This document shows positions 8,110 to 16,453 of a DNA stretch of 64,000 bases, one piece after another (positions within the stretch are counted from its first letter, which is position 1; every line of letters starts with the position of its first letter). Under the pieces are notes generated by a model, which did no database searches, was not told the origin of the DNA, and was given only the letters and a program-made list of their open reading frames with translations. The translations under genes were made by a program, and so were the position numbers. This stretch comes from DASYKT01 sp035995185 (GTDB lineage Bacteria > Acidobacteriota > Blastocatellia > Pyrinomonadales > Pyrinomonadaceae), in NCBI GenBank assembly GCA_035995185.1, contig DASYKT010000027.1, forward strand, positions 186,001 to 250,000, written 5' to 3'.

Positions 8110-9417
8110 TTAATCCGCCGGTAAAATTATCCCTCTGCACTCGCCAAACCCGATCCGGCGAAAACCTTCGCGTTCGCAATAGCCGCGCATGATCACTTCG
8201 TCGCCGTCTTCCAGGAAACGGCGCTCTTCGCCGGTGGGCAGCGTCAGCGGTTCTTTCCCGCGCCAGGTCAATTCCAATAAACAGCCGCGCTCTGATTTTT
8301 CCTTGCCTGAAACCGTGCCGCTCGCCATCAGGTCGCCGGTCTGCAGGTTGCAGCCGCCGGAGGCATGGTGCGTCAGCATCTGGCCGATCGTCCAATACAG
8401 GTCTTTCATGTTCGACTTCGAAAGCAGCATCGGCGCTATTTTTTCATCGCGCATTTTTTGCGAGGCGATCAAGACTTCCAGGTTGATATCGAGCCCGCCG
8501 AATTTTTGATTTTGCTCGTCGGTCAGGTACGGCAGCGGAGCCGGGTCGCCTTCCGGCCGCGCAAAAGCCGCGGTGCGAAACGGCGCTAAGGCTTCTATCG
8601 TCACGACAAAGGGCGAAATGCTGGTGGCAAAATTTTTCGCCAGAAACGGGCCCAGCGGCTGGTATTCCCAACCCTGAATATCGCGCGCCGACCAATCGTT
8701 GACCAGGCAGAGGCCGAAAATATGCTCTTCGGCTTCGCCGATGGGGATCGTCTCGCCCCTGTCGTTTCCGCGCCCGACAAAAAATCCGACCTCCATTTCG
8801 TAGTCCAGATTTTTGCAGGGAATATAGACCGGCGGGTTTTCAGTGTCCGTGCGGTTCTGCCCCTTGGGACGTTTGATTTTCGTGCCGGAAATTACTATCG
8901 ACGAGGCGCGCCCGTGATAGCCGATCGGCAAATATTTGTAATTCGGCAGCAGCGGATTGTCCGGGCGAAACATCGAGCCGACATTTGTTGCGTGAAAAAC
9001 CGAGGCATAGAAATCGGTATAGTCGCCGATCGGGTAAGGGACCTCAAACGATACTTCCGAGATCGGGGTCATTGCCTGTCGAATATCCGATTGGGCGTAT
9101 TCATCTGCGCTTTCGCTGAGCCACTTGATCAGCCCGCTTCGCAGATCGGTCTTTTTAAACTGAGAAATATTTGCCAGGTTTTGCGCGGCTGAGCCGTTAA
9201 GGTTGAAATATTTAAGTTCCACGACCTTTTCTATAAAATATTTGAGGTCGACAACGAAATCCCCGATAACGGTTCCGAGCATCTCGTCAAAATCTCCGTC
9301 TTTTGTAAAAACACAAAACGGCAGATTCTGGATCGGAAAATCGTTATTGGGATCGTTGGCTGATTCGACCCAGCTTTTTAAGTTCGGGTCGTGAGTTTCG
9401 TTTATTTCGTAGGTCAT
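8110..9417 (-). CDS. fahA: Fumarylacetoacetase
   Basis: The last enzyme of tyrosine degradation, hydrolysing fumarylacetoacetate to fumarate and acetoacetate in the cytoplasm. At about 435 residues it has the usual family length, with an N-terminal SH3-like domain followed by the FAH fold. Recognisable segments are SVFHATNVGSMFR, YHGRASSIV, DYEMEVGFFVG, NDWSARDIQGWEYQPLGPF and SGTVSG, which hold the metal and substrate ligands. An in-frame ATG six codons upstream (9435) is possible, but MTYEINETHDP looks like the family start. No strong ribosome-binding site precedes either. It is the distal gene of the hppD/hmgA/fahA cluster on the same strand. Confidence 0.95.
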   Translation of the reverse strand: MTYEINETHDPNLKSWVESANDPNNDFPIQNLPFCVFTKDGDFDEMLGTVIGDFVVDLKYFIEKVVELKYFNLNGSAAQNLANISQFKKTDLRSGLIKWLSESADEYAQSDIRQAMTPISEVSFEVPYPIGDYTDFYASVFHATNVGSMFRPDNPLLPNYKYLPIGYHGRASSIVISGTKIKRPKGQNRTDTENPPVYIPCKNLDYEMEVGFFVGRGNDRGETIPIGEAEEHIFGLCLVNDWSARDIQGWEYQPLGPFLAKNFATSISPFVVTIEALAPFRTAAFARPEGDPAPLPYLTDEQNQKFGGLDINLEVLIASQKMRDEKIAPMLLSKSNMKDLYWTIGQMLTHHASGGCNLQTGDLMASGTVSGKEKSERGCLLELTWRGKEPLTLPTGEERRFLEDGDEVIMRGYCEREGFRRIGFGECRGIILPAD

Positions 9418-9421
9418 AATC

Positions 9422-9511
9422 GGTTCGAGGTTCAAAGTTCAGAGTTCGAAGTTCAAAGTTACGCCTGGAAGCGGGGGTAGCTGTGAACACCGAACATTGA
9501 ACTTTGAACTT
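9422..9511. repeat. Inverted GTTCAAAGTTC simple-motif repeat
   Basis: The gap between fahA and the next gene carries iterations of TTCAAAGTTC on one side (about 9429-9460) and the complementary TTGAACTTTGAACTT on the other (about 9495-9511). Together they can fold into an imperfect stem. No gene is present. Confidence 0.6.
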
Positions 9512-10403
9512 ACAATATTCCCATCACGCGCAATTCTTCCGTCGGCTCGGTAAACGAGCACGAACCGAAAGAGATGGCATTTTTTTCGCGCAGGCGCTGC
9601 AGCTGCGGCGTGCCGAGAAAATGTTTCTGCCGCCACCAGACGCCGTTGTATTCCACGGTGAAAGCGCCAGGGTCGTCTTCTTCTAAGATCTCTGTAATAT
9701 GCAGGCCCGACAGTCCTTCGCGAATGAACCCGGCCGCCAGAAACACGTTCAGAAAGCCGTGCATTTTTCCTTTAACGCTGTCCGGTTCATAGGTCAGCGG
9801 TCTGGTGCAGCGCAGCGGGTGATGCAGCCCGGCCGTCGCCTTGAAAGGAACGTTGGCCGCCAGGCAGGTCCTGATAAATCGCGCCACGTCGGCCGTCGCC
9901 GGAAAAGCATCGGGCGTGATTCCGCCGGTGCGGATCTTGGCGCGCTGGCGTGTGGTAAATAAAACCGGCAGCACTTCGGCCAGGCTGTCGTTCGGAGCGA
10001 TCTCAAAATACGCGGTCAGGTTTGGAGGCAAAATATCTGCGGCGCGTTCGATATCCGCTTCGTTGTCCGCCTTGATCTCAACCGTGTCGCACTCGGCAAA
10101 AGCAGTATTGGCCGCGTTAAATTCTTCTATCTTGCGCAGCGTTTCAAAAAGATCGCCGCCATCGAGCACGCTAAGCTTCCAGATCGCGCTCGCCGGCAGT
10201 TCTTTCGCGTGCGCGGCAAATTCATCCAATCTCGTGGCCGGCACGATAAACTTGCCCAGCACCCAGCTCAAACTGCTTTTCTGGTACGCCGCGTAGTTTT
10301 TCACGGCTTCGCCCATCGACAGCGCGGCAGGCGGAAAAAGCCCCGCATAGTCGACGATACCGGTTAGGAGCGTCCGGACTGAGGATTTGATGTTTTCTGC
10401 CAT
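9510..10403 (-). CDS. Conserved protein of unknown function in the tyrosine-degradation cluster
   Basis: A 297-residue cytoplasmic protein with no signal peptide or membrane segment. I do not recognise a named family. Alternating hydrophobic strands and segments such as IRTGGITPDAFP and FKATAGLHHPLR suggest an alpha/beta, possibly TIM-barrel-like, fold. The paired His in GLHHPLR and Lys in PFKATAG could be functional. It lies between fahA and hmgA on the same strand with gaps of roughly 100 bases filled by repeats, so a role in homogentisate breakdown is plausible. No maleylacetoacetate isomerase is visible in the window, but assigning that activity here would be speculation. Confidence 0.75.
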   Translation of the reverse strand: MAENIKSSVRTLLTGIVDYAGLFPPAALSMGEAVKNYAAYQKSSLSWVLGKFIVPATRLDEFAAHAKELPASAIWKLSVLDGGDLFETLRKIEEFNAANTAFAECDTVEIKADNEADIERAADILPPNLTAYFEIAPNDSLAEVLPVLFTTRQRAKIRTGGITPDAFPATADVARFIRTCLAANVPFKATAGLHHPLRCTRPLTYEPDSVKGKMHGFLNVFLAAGFIREGLSGLHITEILEEDDPGAFTVEYNGVWWRQKHFLGTPQLQRLREKNAISFGSCSFTEPTEELRVMGIL

Positions 10404-10469
10404 TAATTGAAAATTGAAATGACGACGGTTTTTAGTATAAGAAATTAGCCGATAAAATGCACAGCAATA

Positions 10470-10556
10470 AATATAAACGGTGAACTATTAGTGATTAACT
10501 TAGGTAAAATCTCTGTCGTATCAGCTAATCACTCACCGTTCATCGTTTATAGTTAT
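10470..10556. repeat. Inverted repeat between hmgA and its neighbour
   Basis: AAACGGTGAACTATTAGTGATTAA near 10477 and its imperfect complement TAATCACTCACCGTTCATCGTTTA near 10525 form a long stem. A similar pair occurs at about 36003-36057. No gene is present. Confidence 0.55.
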
Positions 10557-11823
10557 TTTTCAGATCCTGCCAGCATTCAAAATAATCATGCTGCAGCGAA
10601 GCGGTTTCCATCGCGAATTTTGTCGGGCGCAGGATGTAGCGCGTTTCAAACATAAAGGCCATAGTGTCGGAATATTTGACCGGCTTAAGCTCGGCGCTCG
10701 ACGCTTTTTCAAAGCCTTGCGCGTCCGGCCCGTGCGCCGACATGCAGTTGTGCAGCGACCCGCCGCCTTTTACAAAACCTTCTTCCTTGGCATCGTACAC
10801 GCCAAGGATCAGCCCCATATATTCCGACATCACATTGCGGTGATACCACGGCGGGCGAAATGTATTTTCCGCCACCATCCAGCGTTCGGGAAAGATGACA
10901 AAGTCGCAATTGGCAACGCCCGGCGTGTCTGAATTAGAGGTCAAGACGGTAAAGATGCTCGGGTCCGGGTGATCGAAAGAGATAGAGCCGATCGTGTTAA
11001 AACGCCGCAGGTCGTACCGGTACGGCGCATAGTTTCCATGCCAGGCGACCACGTCCAGCGGCGAATGGTCCATTTCCGCGGCCCACAAGTTCCCGCCGAA
11101 TTTGGCGACCAGTTCCATCTCGCCTTCACGGTCTTCGTACCACGCTTCCGGGGTTTCAAAGTCACGCGAATTCGCCAGGCCGTTCGAACCGATCGGCCCG
11201 AGTTCCGGCAGGCGAAAATGCTGGCCGTAATTTTCGCAGATGTATCCGCGCGCTTTTCCGTCCGCCAGCGCGACGCTGAATTTCAAACCGCGGGGAATTA
11301 CGGCGACCGAACCGGGCCCCACCTGTATCCCGCCCATCTCGGTCAAAATTCCGATCCGCCCTTCTTCCGGCACGATCATCATTTCGCCATCGGCGTTATA
11401 GAAAAACCGGTTGTCCATGTGCTTGTTGCAGGCATAGATATGCACGGCAATTCCGAATTGCGCAAAAGAATCTCCGCACCCGGCGATGGTAATAAGGCCG
11501 TCGATAAAATCTTTTTCCTTATCGGGAAATTCGAACGGGTTCCAGCGCAGCTGATTCGGCGTGGTTTCCAGATCGAAAGGCGTCGAAGACAGCAGCCCGT
11601 TATCTATCCGGCGGAAAGGCTTGTGCGTCACCGAAGGGCGAATGCGATAAAGCCAGCTCCGCTGATTGAGCAGCCGCGGCGTAGTAAAAGACGTGCCCGA
11701 AAACTGCTCGGCATAAAGCCCCAGCGGCGCCTTCTGCGGCGAATTTTGCCCGACAGGCAGCGCGCCCGGTACGGCTTCCGTCGCAAACGAATTTCCAAAA
11801 CCGGTTTGATATTTAAGGTCCAT
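10540..11823 (-). CDS. hmgA: Homogentisate 1,2-dioxygenase
   Basis: Opens the aromatic ring of homogentisate to maleylacetoacetate using non-haem Fe(II). The 427-residue length is normal. The iron ligands are readable as His328 and Glu334 in PPWYHRNVMSEYMG and His364 in MSAHGPDAQG. The N-terminus YQTGFGNSFATEAVPGALP is typical of the family. No signal peptide is present, so it is cytoplasmic. It is co-oriented with fahA, hppD and phhA, consistent with a phenylalanine/tyrosine catabolic regulon. The ATG at 11823 is supported by the conserved N-terminus. Confidence 0.97.
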   Translation of the reverse strand: MDLKYQTGFGNSFATEAVPGALPVGQNSPQKAPLGLYAEQFSGTSFTTPRLLNQRSWLYRIRPSVTHKPFRRIDNGLLSSTPFDLETTPNQLRWNPFEFPDKEKDFIDGLITIAGCGDSFAQFGIAVHIYACNKHMDNRFFYNADGEMMIVPEEGRIGILTEMGGIQVGPGSVAVIPRGLKFSVALADGKARGYICENYGQHFRLPELGPIGSNGLANSRDFETPEAWYEDREGEMELVAKFGGNLWAAEMDHSPLDVVAWHGNYAPYRYDLRRFNTIGSISFDHPDPSIFTVLTSNSDTPGVANCDFVIFPERWMVAENTFRPPWYHRNVMSEYMGLILGVYDAKEEGFVKGGGSLHNCMSAHGPDAQGFEKASSAELKPVKYSDTMAFMFETRYILRPTKFAMETASLQHDYFECWQDLKNNYKR

Positions 11824-11846
11824 AATATTTAATAGTGCATGCCTAA

Positions 11847-12704
11847 TTATCCAGTCGCTTCAACTTTAATAATTTTATGTATAAAAACTCCATTTAGAAA
11901 AGCAATGACTCCCTGAATTTTTACAGTTACTAGAGGGGTATTTTTGCCCGCCAACGTTCCGCGCATATGACATACATAGATGCCAGTCATTTCTTCTCCT
12001 GAAAGCGATTGATTAGATGAATCCATTACTGGCGGTTCAAAATTCTCAATCCTTGAAAATGGATGTCGCGCTCTACATGTGTCGGAAGCTCGTTGAGCCA
12101 TTTCATTACTCAGGACCACCCGAATATTCTGAATGCCTTGTCGCACTTGATCATCAGACAAAACCGGTTGTGTAGTAGCCGCAACAGCAGGTTTAATTGT
12201 TTCGTTTCTCGCGGCACTATTCGATGCTGCCAATGATGGAGGTGGATTGGTTAAGTTTGGAGCGGATGTAAGTGTTGTTTGCTGATTTTGATTCAACGAA
12301 GAAGATGCATCAGGCACAATAGTCTTACCGAACAGTCCGAAAGCTACGGTACGTTCTGGTTCGCCAATTAGATCTACCGAGAAAGTGGAGAAAATAAGGT
12401 AGTCGTGATACTTCATATTCCCAAGTCCTATTTTTTCTTCAACAAATCCGATGCCGTAGAGTAATGGATATTTTTCAACAAGAGCGTTTTTCAACACAGA
12501 CTCGCTCGGCTTGGTGAGCGCAGCAGCCACAGTAATTACTGCCAAAAGAAGTATCAAAAGACCCCAAGCCCGCGACATTCTTTTCTCAATTATGATTGGT
12601 TGGGGGTTATTTGTTGTTTGTGCAATAGGATGTCCGCAATTTGGACAGGAAGGAGCTTGTGCTGATACATCCTTGGCACAAATCGGACATGAGATTAGAG
12701 CCAT
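11847..12704 (-). CDS. Zinc-ribbon membrane-anchored protein of unknown function
   Basis: A 285-residue protein with an N-terminal zinc ribbon (CPICAKDV...CPNCGHPI, residues 6-25), one transmembrane segment (about 45-62), then an extracytoplasmic part. Residues about 65-130 resemble a DUF4359-like segment. A low-complexity Asn/Thr/Ala/Pro linker follows (about 130-175), then a C-terminal domain containing two cysteines (CRARHPF, YVCHMRG). GAGG precedes the ATG at a good distance. The base composition is visibly more AT-rich than that of the flanking hmgA and SDR genes, and the gene interrupts the catabolic cluster, which suggests later acquisition. Function is not known. Confidence 0.7.
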   Translation of the reverse strand: MALISCPICAKDVSAQAPSCPNCGHPIAQTTNNPQPIIIEKRMSRAWGLLILLLAVITVAAALTKPSESVLKNALVEKYPLLYGIGFVEEKIGLGNMKYHDYLIFSTFSVDLIGEPERTVAFGLFGKTIVPDASSSLNQNQQTTLTSAPNLTNPPPSLAASNSAARNETIKPAVAATTQPVLSDDQVRQGIQNIRVVLSNEMAQRASDTCRARHPFSRIENFEPPVMDSSNQSLSGEEMTGIYVCHMRGTLAGKNTPLVTVKIQGVIAFLNGVFIHKIIKVEATG

Positions 12705-12736
12705 AAGAGAACCTCACCATGCAATTTCCACAAACA

Positions 12737-12792
12737 ATAGCACTGGTGAGATAGCTTAGCAAGAGCCCGGTTGCCACGGTCGCTACGCTTCC
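12737..12792. repeat. Degenerate fragment of the CCGGTT/GGTTCTGAC repeat family
   Basis: The sequence around GCCCGGTTGCCACGGTCGC and TCCAGTTCTGACG matches the right-end module of the elements at 3898-4175 and 46295-46399, with a few changes. It lies between the zinc-ribbon gene and the SDR gene. Confidence 0.5.
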
Positions 12793-12808
12793 AGTTCTGA
12801 CGTGCAAA

Positions 12809-13723
12809 TTACCTGTACCCCGTCACATCGGCCGGCTTGCCCGCATCCTGCACTTCGACAGTATAGCGCCAGGCGTCGGGACGAGAACCGTCGAGGTCGG
12901 TAAAGCCGTAGACTTTCGCGAGCTGGCCGCTACTCAGCGATTGTCCGTTCCAACGCTTATGTTCGGGGTCGGCGGCGAGGTGGGCCACGGCGCGGCCGAC
13001 AAAATGCGGCGTTTCGGTGATGGCAAAATGCGGCTGCTGCTTGATCGCGTCGCGCCAGTTTTCTTCCTTCACGCCATAGGCGTCGAGCATCATTTCCGAC
13101 CGCAGCCAGCCGGGCGAGATCGACACGGCAGTACAGCCGTGCGGTTCCAATTCGTGCGCCAGCGCAAAAGCCATCCGCAGATTTGCCGCCTTGGCCAGAT
13201 CGTAAAAGAAAGAAACGCGGTAATTTTTATCGTTGTATTCACGCGTGCCGTCGGTGATCTCAACCGCCAGCCCGCCTGGATTTTTGATCATCAGCGGCAG
13301 GGCAAAATGGCTGGTGACGGCGTGGGTATCGATGGCGAGCCGCAGCGTGCGCAATCCATAAGCGAGGTCCGATTCCCAGACGGTTTTGTTCCACTCCATC
13401 TTGGTCGCGCCCCAGATGTCGTTGACCAAAATATCGAGCCGCCCCTGTTCTTTCTCGATCCGCTTGACCAGCGCTTTCACCTCGTCATGTTCGAGATGAT
13501 CGATCTGCACGGCGATCCCTTTGCCGCCGGCTTTACTTACCAGCTCGGCGGTTTCCTCGATCGTTTCCGGGCGGTTCATTTCCGAAGGGTGTTCATGCGT
13601 CGAACGTCCGGTGCAATAAACGGTGGCCCCTGCCGCGCCCAGCTCGATAGCGATGCCGCGCCCGGCCGCGCGCGTGGCGCCGGCAACCAAGGCTACTTTG
13701 TCTTTTAGCGGTTGATCGGACAT
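12809..13723 (-). CDS. Short-chain dehydrogenase/reductase
   Basis: A 304-residue SDR-family NAD(P)-dependent oxidoreductase. The N-terminal Rossmann motif reads VAGATRAAGRGIA (about 13-25), an NDIWG segment replaces the common NNAG, and the active-site Tyr-x-x-x-Lys is in FFYDLAKAAN. CTGRST after the second strand is compatible with NADP(H) preference. The general look is that of DHRS1-like members with a C-terminal extension. The substrate cannot be told from sequence. It is co-oriented with hmgA and hppD, but no step of homogentisate degradation requires it, so any functional link is uncertain. Confidence 0.88.
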   Translation of the reverse strand: MSDQPLKDKVALVAGATRAAGRGIAIELGAAGATVYCTGRSTHEHPSEMNRPETIEETAELVSKAGGKGIAVQIDHLEHDEVKALVKRIEKEQGRLDILVNDIWGATKMEWNKTVWESDLAYGLRTLRLAIDTHAVTSHFALPLMIKNPGGLAVEITDGTREYNDKNYRVSFFYDLAKAANLRMAFALAHELEPHGCTAVSISPGWLRSEMMLDAYGVKEENWRDAIKQQPHFAITETPHFVGRAVAHLAADPEHKRWNGQSLSSGQLAKVYGFTDLDGSRPDAWRYTVEVQDAGKPADVTGYR

Positions 13724-13838
13724 AACTTAATTATATCCAAAAAGTCGATTTATTTATTGTCAGCTTTGCTTATAACAAATAGAACCGGTTTTAGCTGATA
13801 GCTATATCCGGTCACATCGCCGGTTTGCGTTGCGAATT

Positions 13839-14486
13839 TTAGCCCTTGCTGAGAGTACCGGAAGCCAGAAACATCAAGCCAAAAAAATATTCTTTGACTT
13901 CCAGTTTTTCCAGATGCTTGGCTAGAACAGGGCAGGGATCGTAACTCGGTTTGGGGGTCGAGGAGTGAGAAAGTCTCATCATCATTCGCAAAACCGGGTT
14001 TAAGATCATCCCTAAACGCCGGTGCGAAAATTTTGCACCGAATACGACGACCCGCGCATTTTCTTTTAAGTGCGGAAGGATATTTTTTAGTGCGTCTTCT
14101 GAATCATAAACGTCGGGCGCGGCAAGCATCAGCAGCCCGTCAAAAGTGCCGGTCAGCCGAACGTCCTGGGCCGCGGCTTCAATGATCTCGACATTTTTCC
14201 ATTCGTTTTGTTTGACGCGATTTCGCGCGTTTGCGGCAATGACCGGGCTGAGTTCGACGCCGACAACCTGCCCCAGCGGGCCGACCGCATCCACCAGAAA
14301 CGAAAAACTTCCGCCCGGCCCACAACCTGCATCCAGCACGCGATCGCCCTTTTTTAAGTTCAGCAACCCGGCCGCCTCTTTACGAACAGGTTTGATGAAA
14401 GAAAAATCAAAATCCGGAAAGGGCTTCGTAAACCGGATCAGATATCGCCCGTAGGCCGGCGTAAGGCCTTTGTGCTTTTCTTTCAT
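13839..14486 (-). CDS. Class I SAM-dependent methyltransferase
   Basis: A 215-residue methyltransferase with the SAM-binding glycine-rich motif VLDAGCGPGGS (about 49-59), an acidic residue at the end of strand 2 (GVELSP) and a hydrophobic strand 4 (DGLLMLAAPDVYD). The overall form resembles UbiE/Methyltransf_11-type enzymes acting on small molecules or lipids. The substrate is unknown. It is separated from hppD by only about 45 bases and is co-directional, so probably co-transcribed. Confidence 0.82.
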   Translation of the reverse strand: MKEKHKGLTPAYGRYLIRFTKPFPDFDFSFIKPVRKEAAGLLNLKKGDRVLDAGCGPGGSFSFLVDAVGPLGQVVGVELSPVIAANARNRVKQNEWKNVEIIEAAAQDVRLTGTFDGLLMLAAPDVYDSEDALKNILPHLKENARVVVFGAKFSHRRLGMILNPVLRMMMRLSHSSTPKPSYDPCPVLAKHLEKLEVKEYFFGLMFLASGTLSKG

Positions 14487-14531
14487 GTTTATGTCCCCCG
14501 GTCTCGTCCGAAAACAAGGACGTGGCCCGAA

Positions 14532-15737
14532 TTACAAATTCCCGCGGCGCCTCTGCTCTTCTTCGATCGAGACGAACAGGGCTTTGAAGTTTCCTTTGCC
14601 GAAACCTTTGCAGCCCTTGCGCTGGAGAATTTCAAAGAACAGCGTGGGCCGGTCTTCCACCGGTTTGGTAAAGATCTGCAGCAGATAACCTTCTTCGTCT
14701 TTGTCGACCAGCAGGCCGAGTTTTTTCAGCTCGGTTATATCTTCGTCTATTTCGCCGACGCGCTCGGGCATTTCTTCGTAATAAGTATCCGGCACGGTCA
14801 AAAATTCGACGCCGTTTTCTTTTAATTGCGCGACGGTTTGGACGATATCTTTACAGAGCAGCGCCACGTGCTGGACGCCGGCCGATCTGTAATAGTCGAT
14901 GTATTCCTGGATCTGGCTTTTGCCTTTTTTGCTCTCGGCGGGCTCGTTGATGGGGAATTTGATATTGTGTCCGCCGTCCGACATCACGATCGACATCAGC
15001 GCCGAATATTCGGTCGAGATGTCCTTGTCGTCAAAGGTGATGTAGCGATAAAACCCGAGCGTGTCCCGATAAAAATCGCACCAGTAATTCATCTTGCCGA
15101 GTTCGACGTTGCCGACCATGTGGTCGATCAGCACGATGCCGACATCTTTGCCTTCGACCTTTTGCTCCTCGAAGCCCGGCAGAAAAACGCCACTGTAATC
15201 ATGGCTCCCCTCCGTACGAAGGAGAGGTGAAGGCGTTTCGCCGGCGGGGCGGTTCTCCGGGTTGCCGTTTCCATTGCCGTTTGCACCCTTACTGACGTGC
15301 GGGTTTCCGCCATACGAGATCAGCGAATGGATCGTGTCGCCATAGGTGGCGATGGCGGCGTGGCGCACCGTGCCAAATTCGTCTTTCATGTCGTGCGGTT
15401 CGGCGATGACTTTGGCGCCGCGTCTGACCGCTTCGTTAAAGGCATAGTCGCAATCTTCGACCTGAAAGGCGATGTCGCGCACGCCGTCGCCGTGGACGCG
15501 AATATGCTCGGCGGCGAAATGGTCTTCGGAAAGCGGCGTCGTCAAAATAAAATTGACGCGGTTCTGCCGCATGACGTACGAGGTTACTTCACGGTTGCCC
15601 GTCTCGAGCCCCGAATACGCCAGCCGCGAAAAACCGAATGCATGCCGGTAATAAAACTCCGCCTGCTTGGCATTACCGACGTAAAACTCAACGTGATGTA
15701 TCTTTTTTAAACCTAAAGGATTTTGTTCTGTTGTCAT
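14532..15737 (-). CDS. hppD: 4-Hydroxyphenylpyruvate dioxygenase with an in-frame palindromic insert
   Basis: Converts 4-hydroxyphenylpyruvate to homogentisate using Fe(II). The two vicinal-oxygen-chelate halves are clear, and the iron ligands are His206 (IDHMVGNV), His290 (GVQHVALL) and Glu369 (LFFEILQR). Between the halves, where homologues run almost directly from SYGG to YSGVFLPGFE, this protein has about 36 extra residues (145-180). The core of that insert is encoded by a copy of the dispersed palindromic repeat (see 15203-15257). The reading frame stays open and all catalytic residues are kept, so the enzyme is probably active with a longer linker. An IS200-like element lies directly upstream, between it and phhA. 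Confidence 0.95.
   Translation of the reverse strand: MTTEQNPLGLKKIHHVEFYVGNAKQAEFYYRHAFGFSRLAYSGLETGNREVTSYVMRQNRVNFILTTPLSEDHFAAEHIRVHGDGVRDIAFQVEDCDYAFNEAVRRGAKVIAEPHDMKDEFGTVRHAAIATYGDTIHSLISYGGNPHVSKGANGNGNGNPENRPAGETPSPLLRTEGSHDYSGVFLPGFEEQKVEGKDVGIVLIDHMVGNVELGKMNYWCDFYRDTLGFYRYITFDDKDISTEYSALMSIVMSDGGHNIKFPINEPAESKKGKSQIQEYIDYYRSAGVQHVALLCKDIVQTVAQLKENGVEFLTVPDTYYEEMPERVGEIDEDITELKKLGLLVDKDEEGYLLQIFTKPVEDRPTLFFEILQRKGCKGFGKGNFKALFVSIEEEQRRRGNL
15203..15257. repeat. Copy of the palindromic repeat inside hppD
   Basis: GGCTCCCCTCCGTACGAAGG through GGGGCGGTTCTC aligns along its length with the intergenic copy at 8033-8092. On the minus strand it is read as roughly ENRPAGETPSPLLRTEGSH within the inter-domain linker of HPPD. 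The palindromic halves are slightly decayed (GGAGAGG for GGAGGGG), as expected for an older, tolerated insertion. Confidence 0.85.
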
Positions 15738-15784
15738 GATTGCCTCAAATTAATTATCTGATGAATAAGCTTATCAACTCCAAT

Positions 15785-16437
15785 TAGCTCCGCAGGAGCG
15801 TTAATGTGGTAGCCAGTGGTGAACGCGCAGCGTGAACCTCTGGTGTGCGATGATTAAATATTTAGCTCTGAAAGAGCGTAACCGTTTACCATAAATATCT
15901 TTCATCATATTCGATGCCGCTTTTGTTTAATATGTCAATATATTCTTCCTGAAACGACTTGCGTTTATGATGCTCTTCCTGATCGAGAATATATTGCTTA
16001 ATCTTATCCAAATTCGTCGCGCTTACCGCAAACGCTCCGTATCCGTTTTGCCAGTTAAATTTCGGATCTTTCTCCCGGTGCACCCAACCGGAGGAACTTG
16101 CCTTTAATTCACGCAGGAAATAGTCCAACCTGTACGAGGCCTTCAGGCCAACCAGCAAATGAACGTGATCACTTATGCCGCCGACAGCCAGCAAAATACC
16201 ACCTTGGTTTTTTACAATTCCGCCAAGATAACCGTAAAGATCTTCGCGCCAATCGTTGGTAATCAATGGCATTCGGTCTTTGGTGCTGAAAACCAGGTGA
16301 TGATGCAAACTAGTGTGGGTAGATGGCATATTTGTCACGCTCTTTTCAGAGCTTTATTCAATTTTCAACTCGTTACCAGAGGTTCGCTTCGCTCACCACT
16401 GGCTACCTTATGGGCGCATCTTCGATGCTCAGCTAAG
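15785..16437 (-). mobile_element. IS200-type single-gene element with inverted palindromic flanks
   Basis: The transposase gene at 15886-16338 is bracketed by mirror-image sequences. GTAGCCAGTGGTGA... at 15809 corresponds to the inverse complement of ...TCACCACTGGCTAC ending at 16406. The inner pair is TTAGCTCTGAAAGAGCG (15862) and CGCTCTTTTCAGAGC (16338). The outermost hairpins (TAGCTCCGCAGGAGCG, and GCATCTTCGATGC near 16415) are not identical. The element lies between hppD and phhA and splits the catabolic gene row. Exact ends are estimates. Confidence 0.7.
15886..16338 (-). CDS. IS200-like HUH (Y1) transposase
   Basis: A 150-residue single-strand transposase of the Y1_Tnp family. The metal-binding HUH motif is SDHVHLLVG (His58 and His60) and the nucleophilic tyrosine is Tyr116 in DKIKQYILDQEEHHKRKSF. 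Length and motifs are complete, so it may be active or able to act on related sequences in trans. The surrounding inverted palindromes are the probable recognition hairpins. No TnpB-like partner is present. Confidence 0.93.
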   Translation of the reverse strand: MTNMPSTHTSLHHHLVFSTKDRMPLITNDWREDLYGYLGGIVKNQGGILLAVGGISDHVHLLVGLKASYRLDYFLRELKASSSGWVHREKDPKFNWQNGYGAFAVSATNLDKIKQYILDQEEHHKRKSFQEEYIDILNKSGIEYDERYLW

Positions 16438-16453
16438 GATTTTTTAAATCAAC

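Noticed and set aside
10969..11832. Long antisense frame opposite hmgA
   Set aside because: hmgA has all its iron ligands; the antisense frame has no family features.
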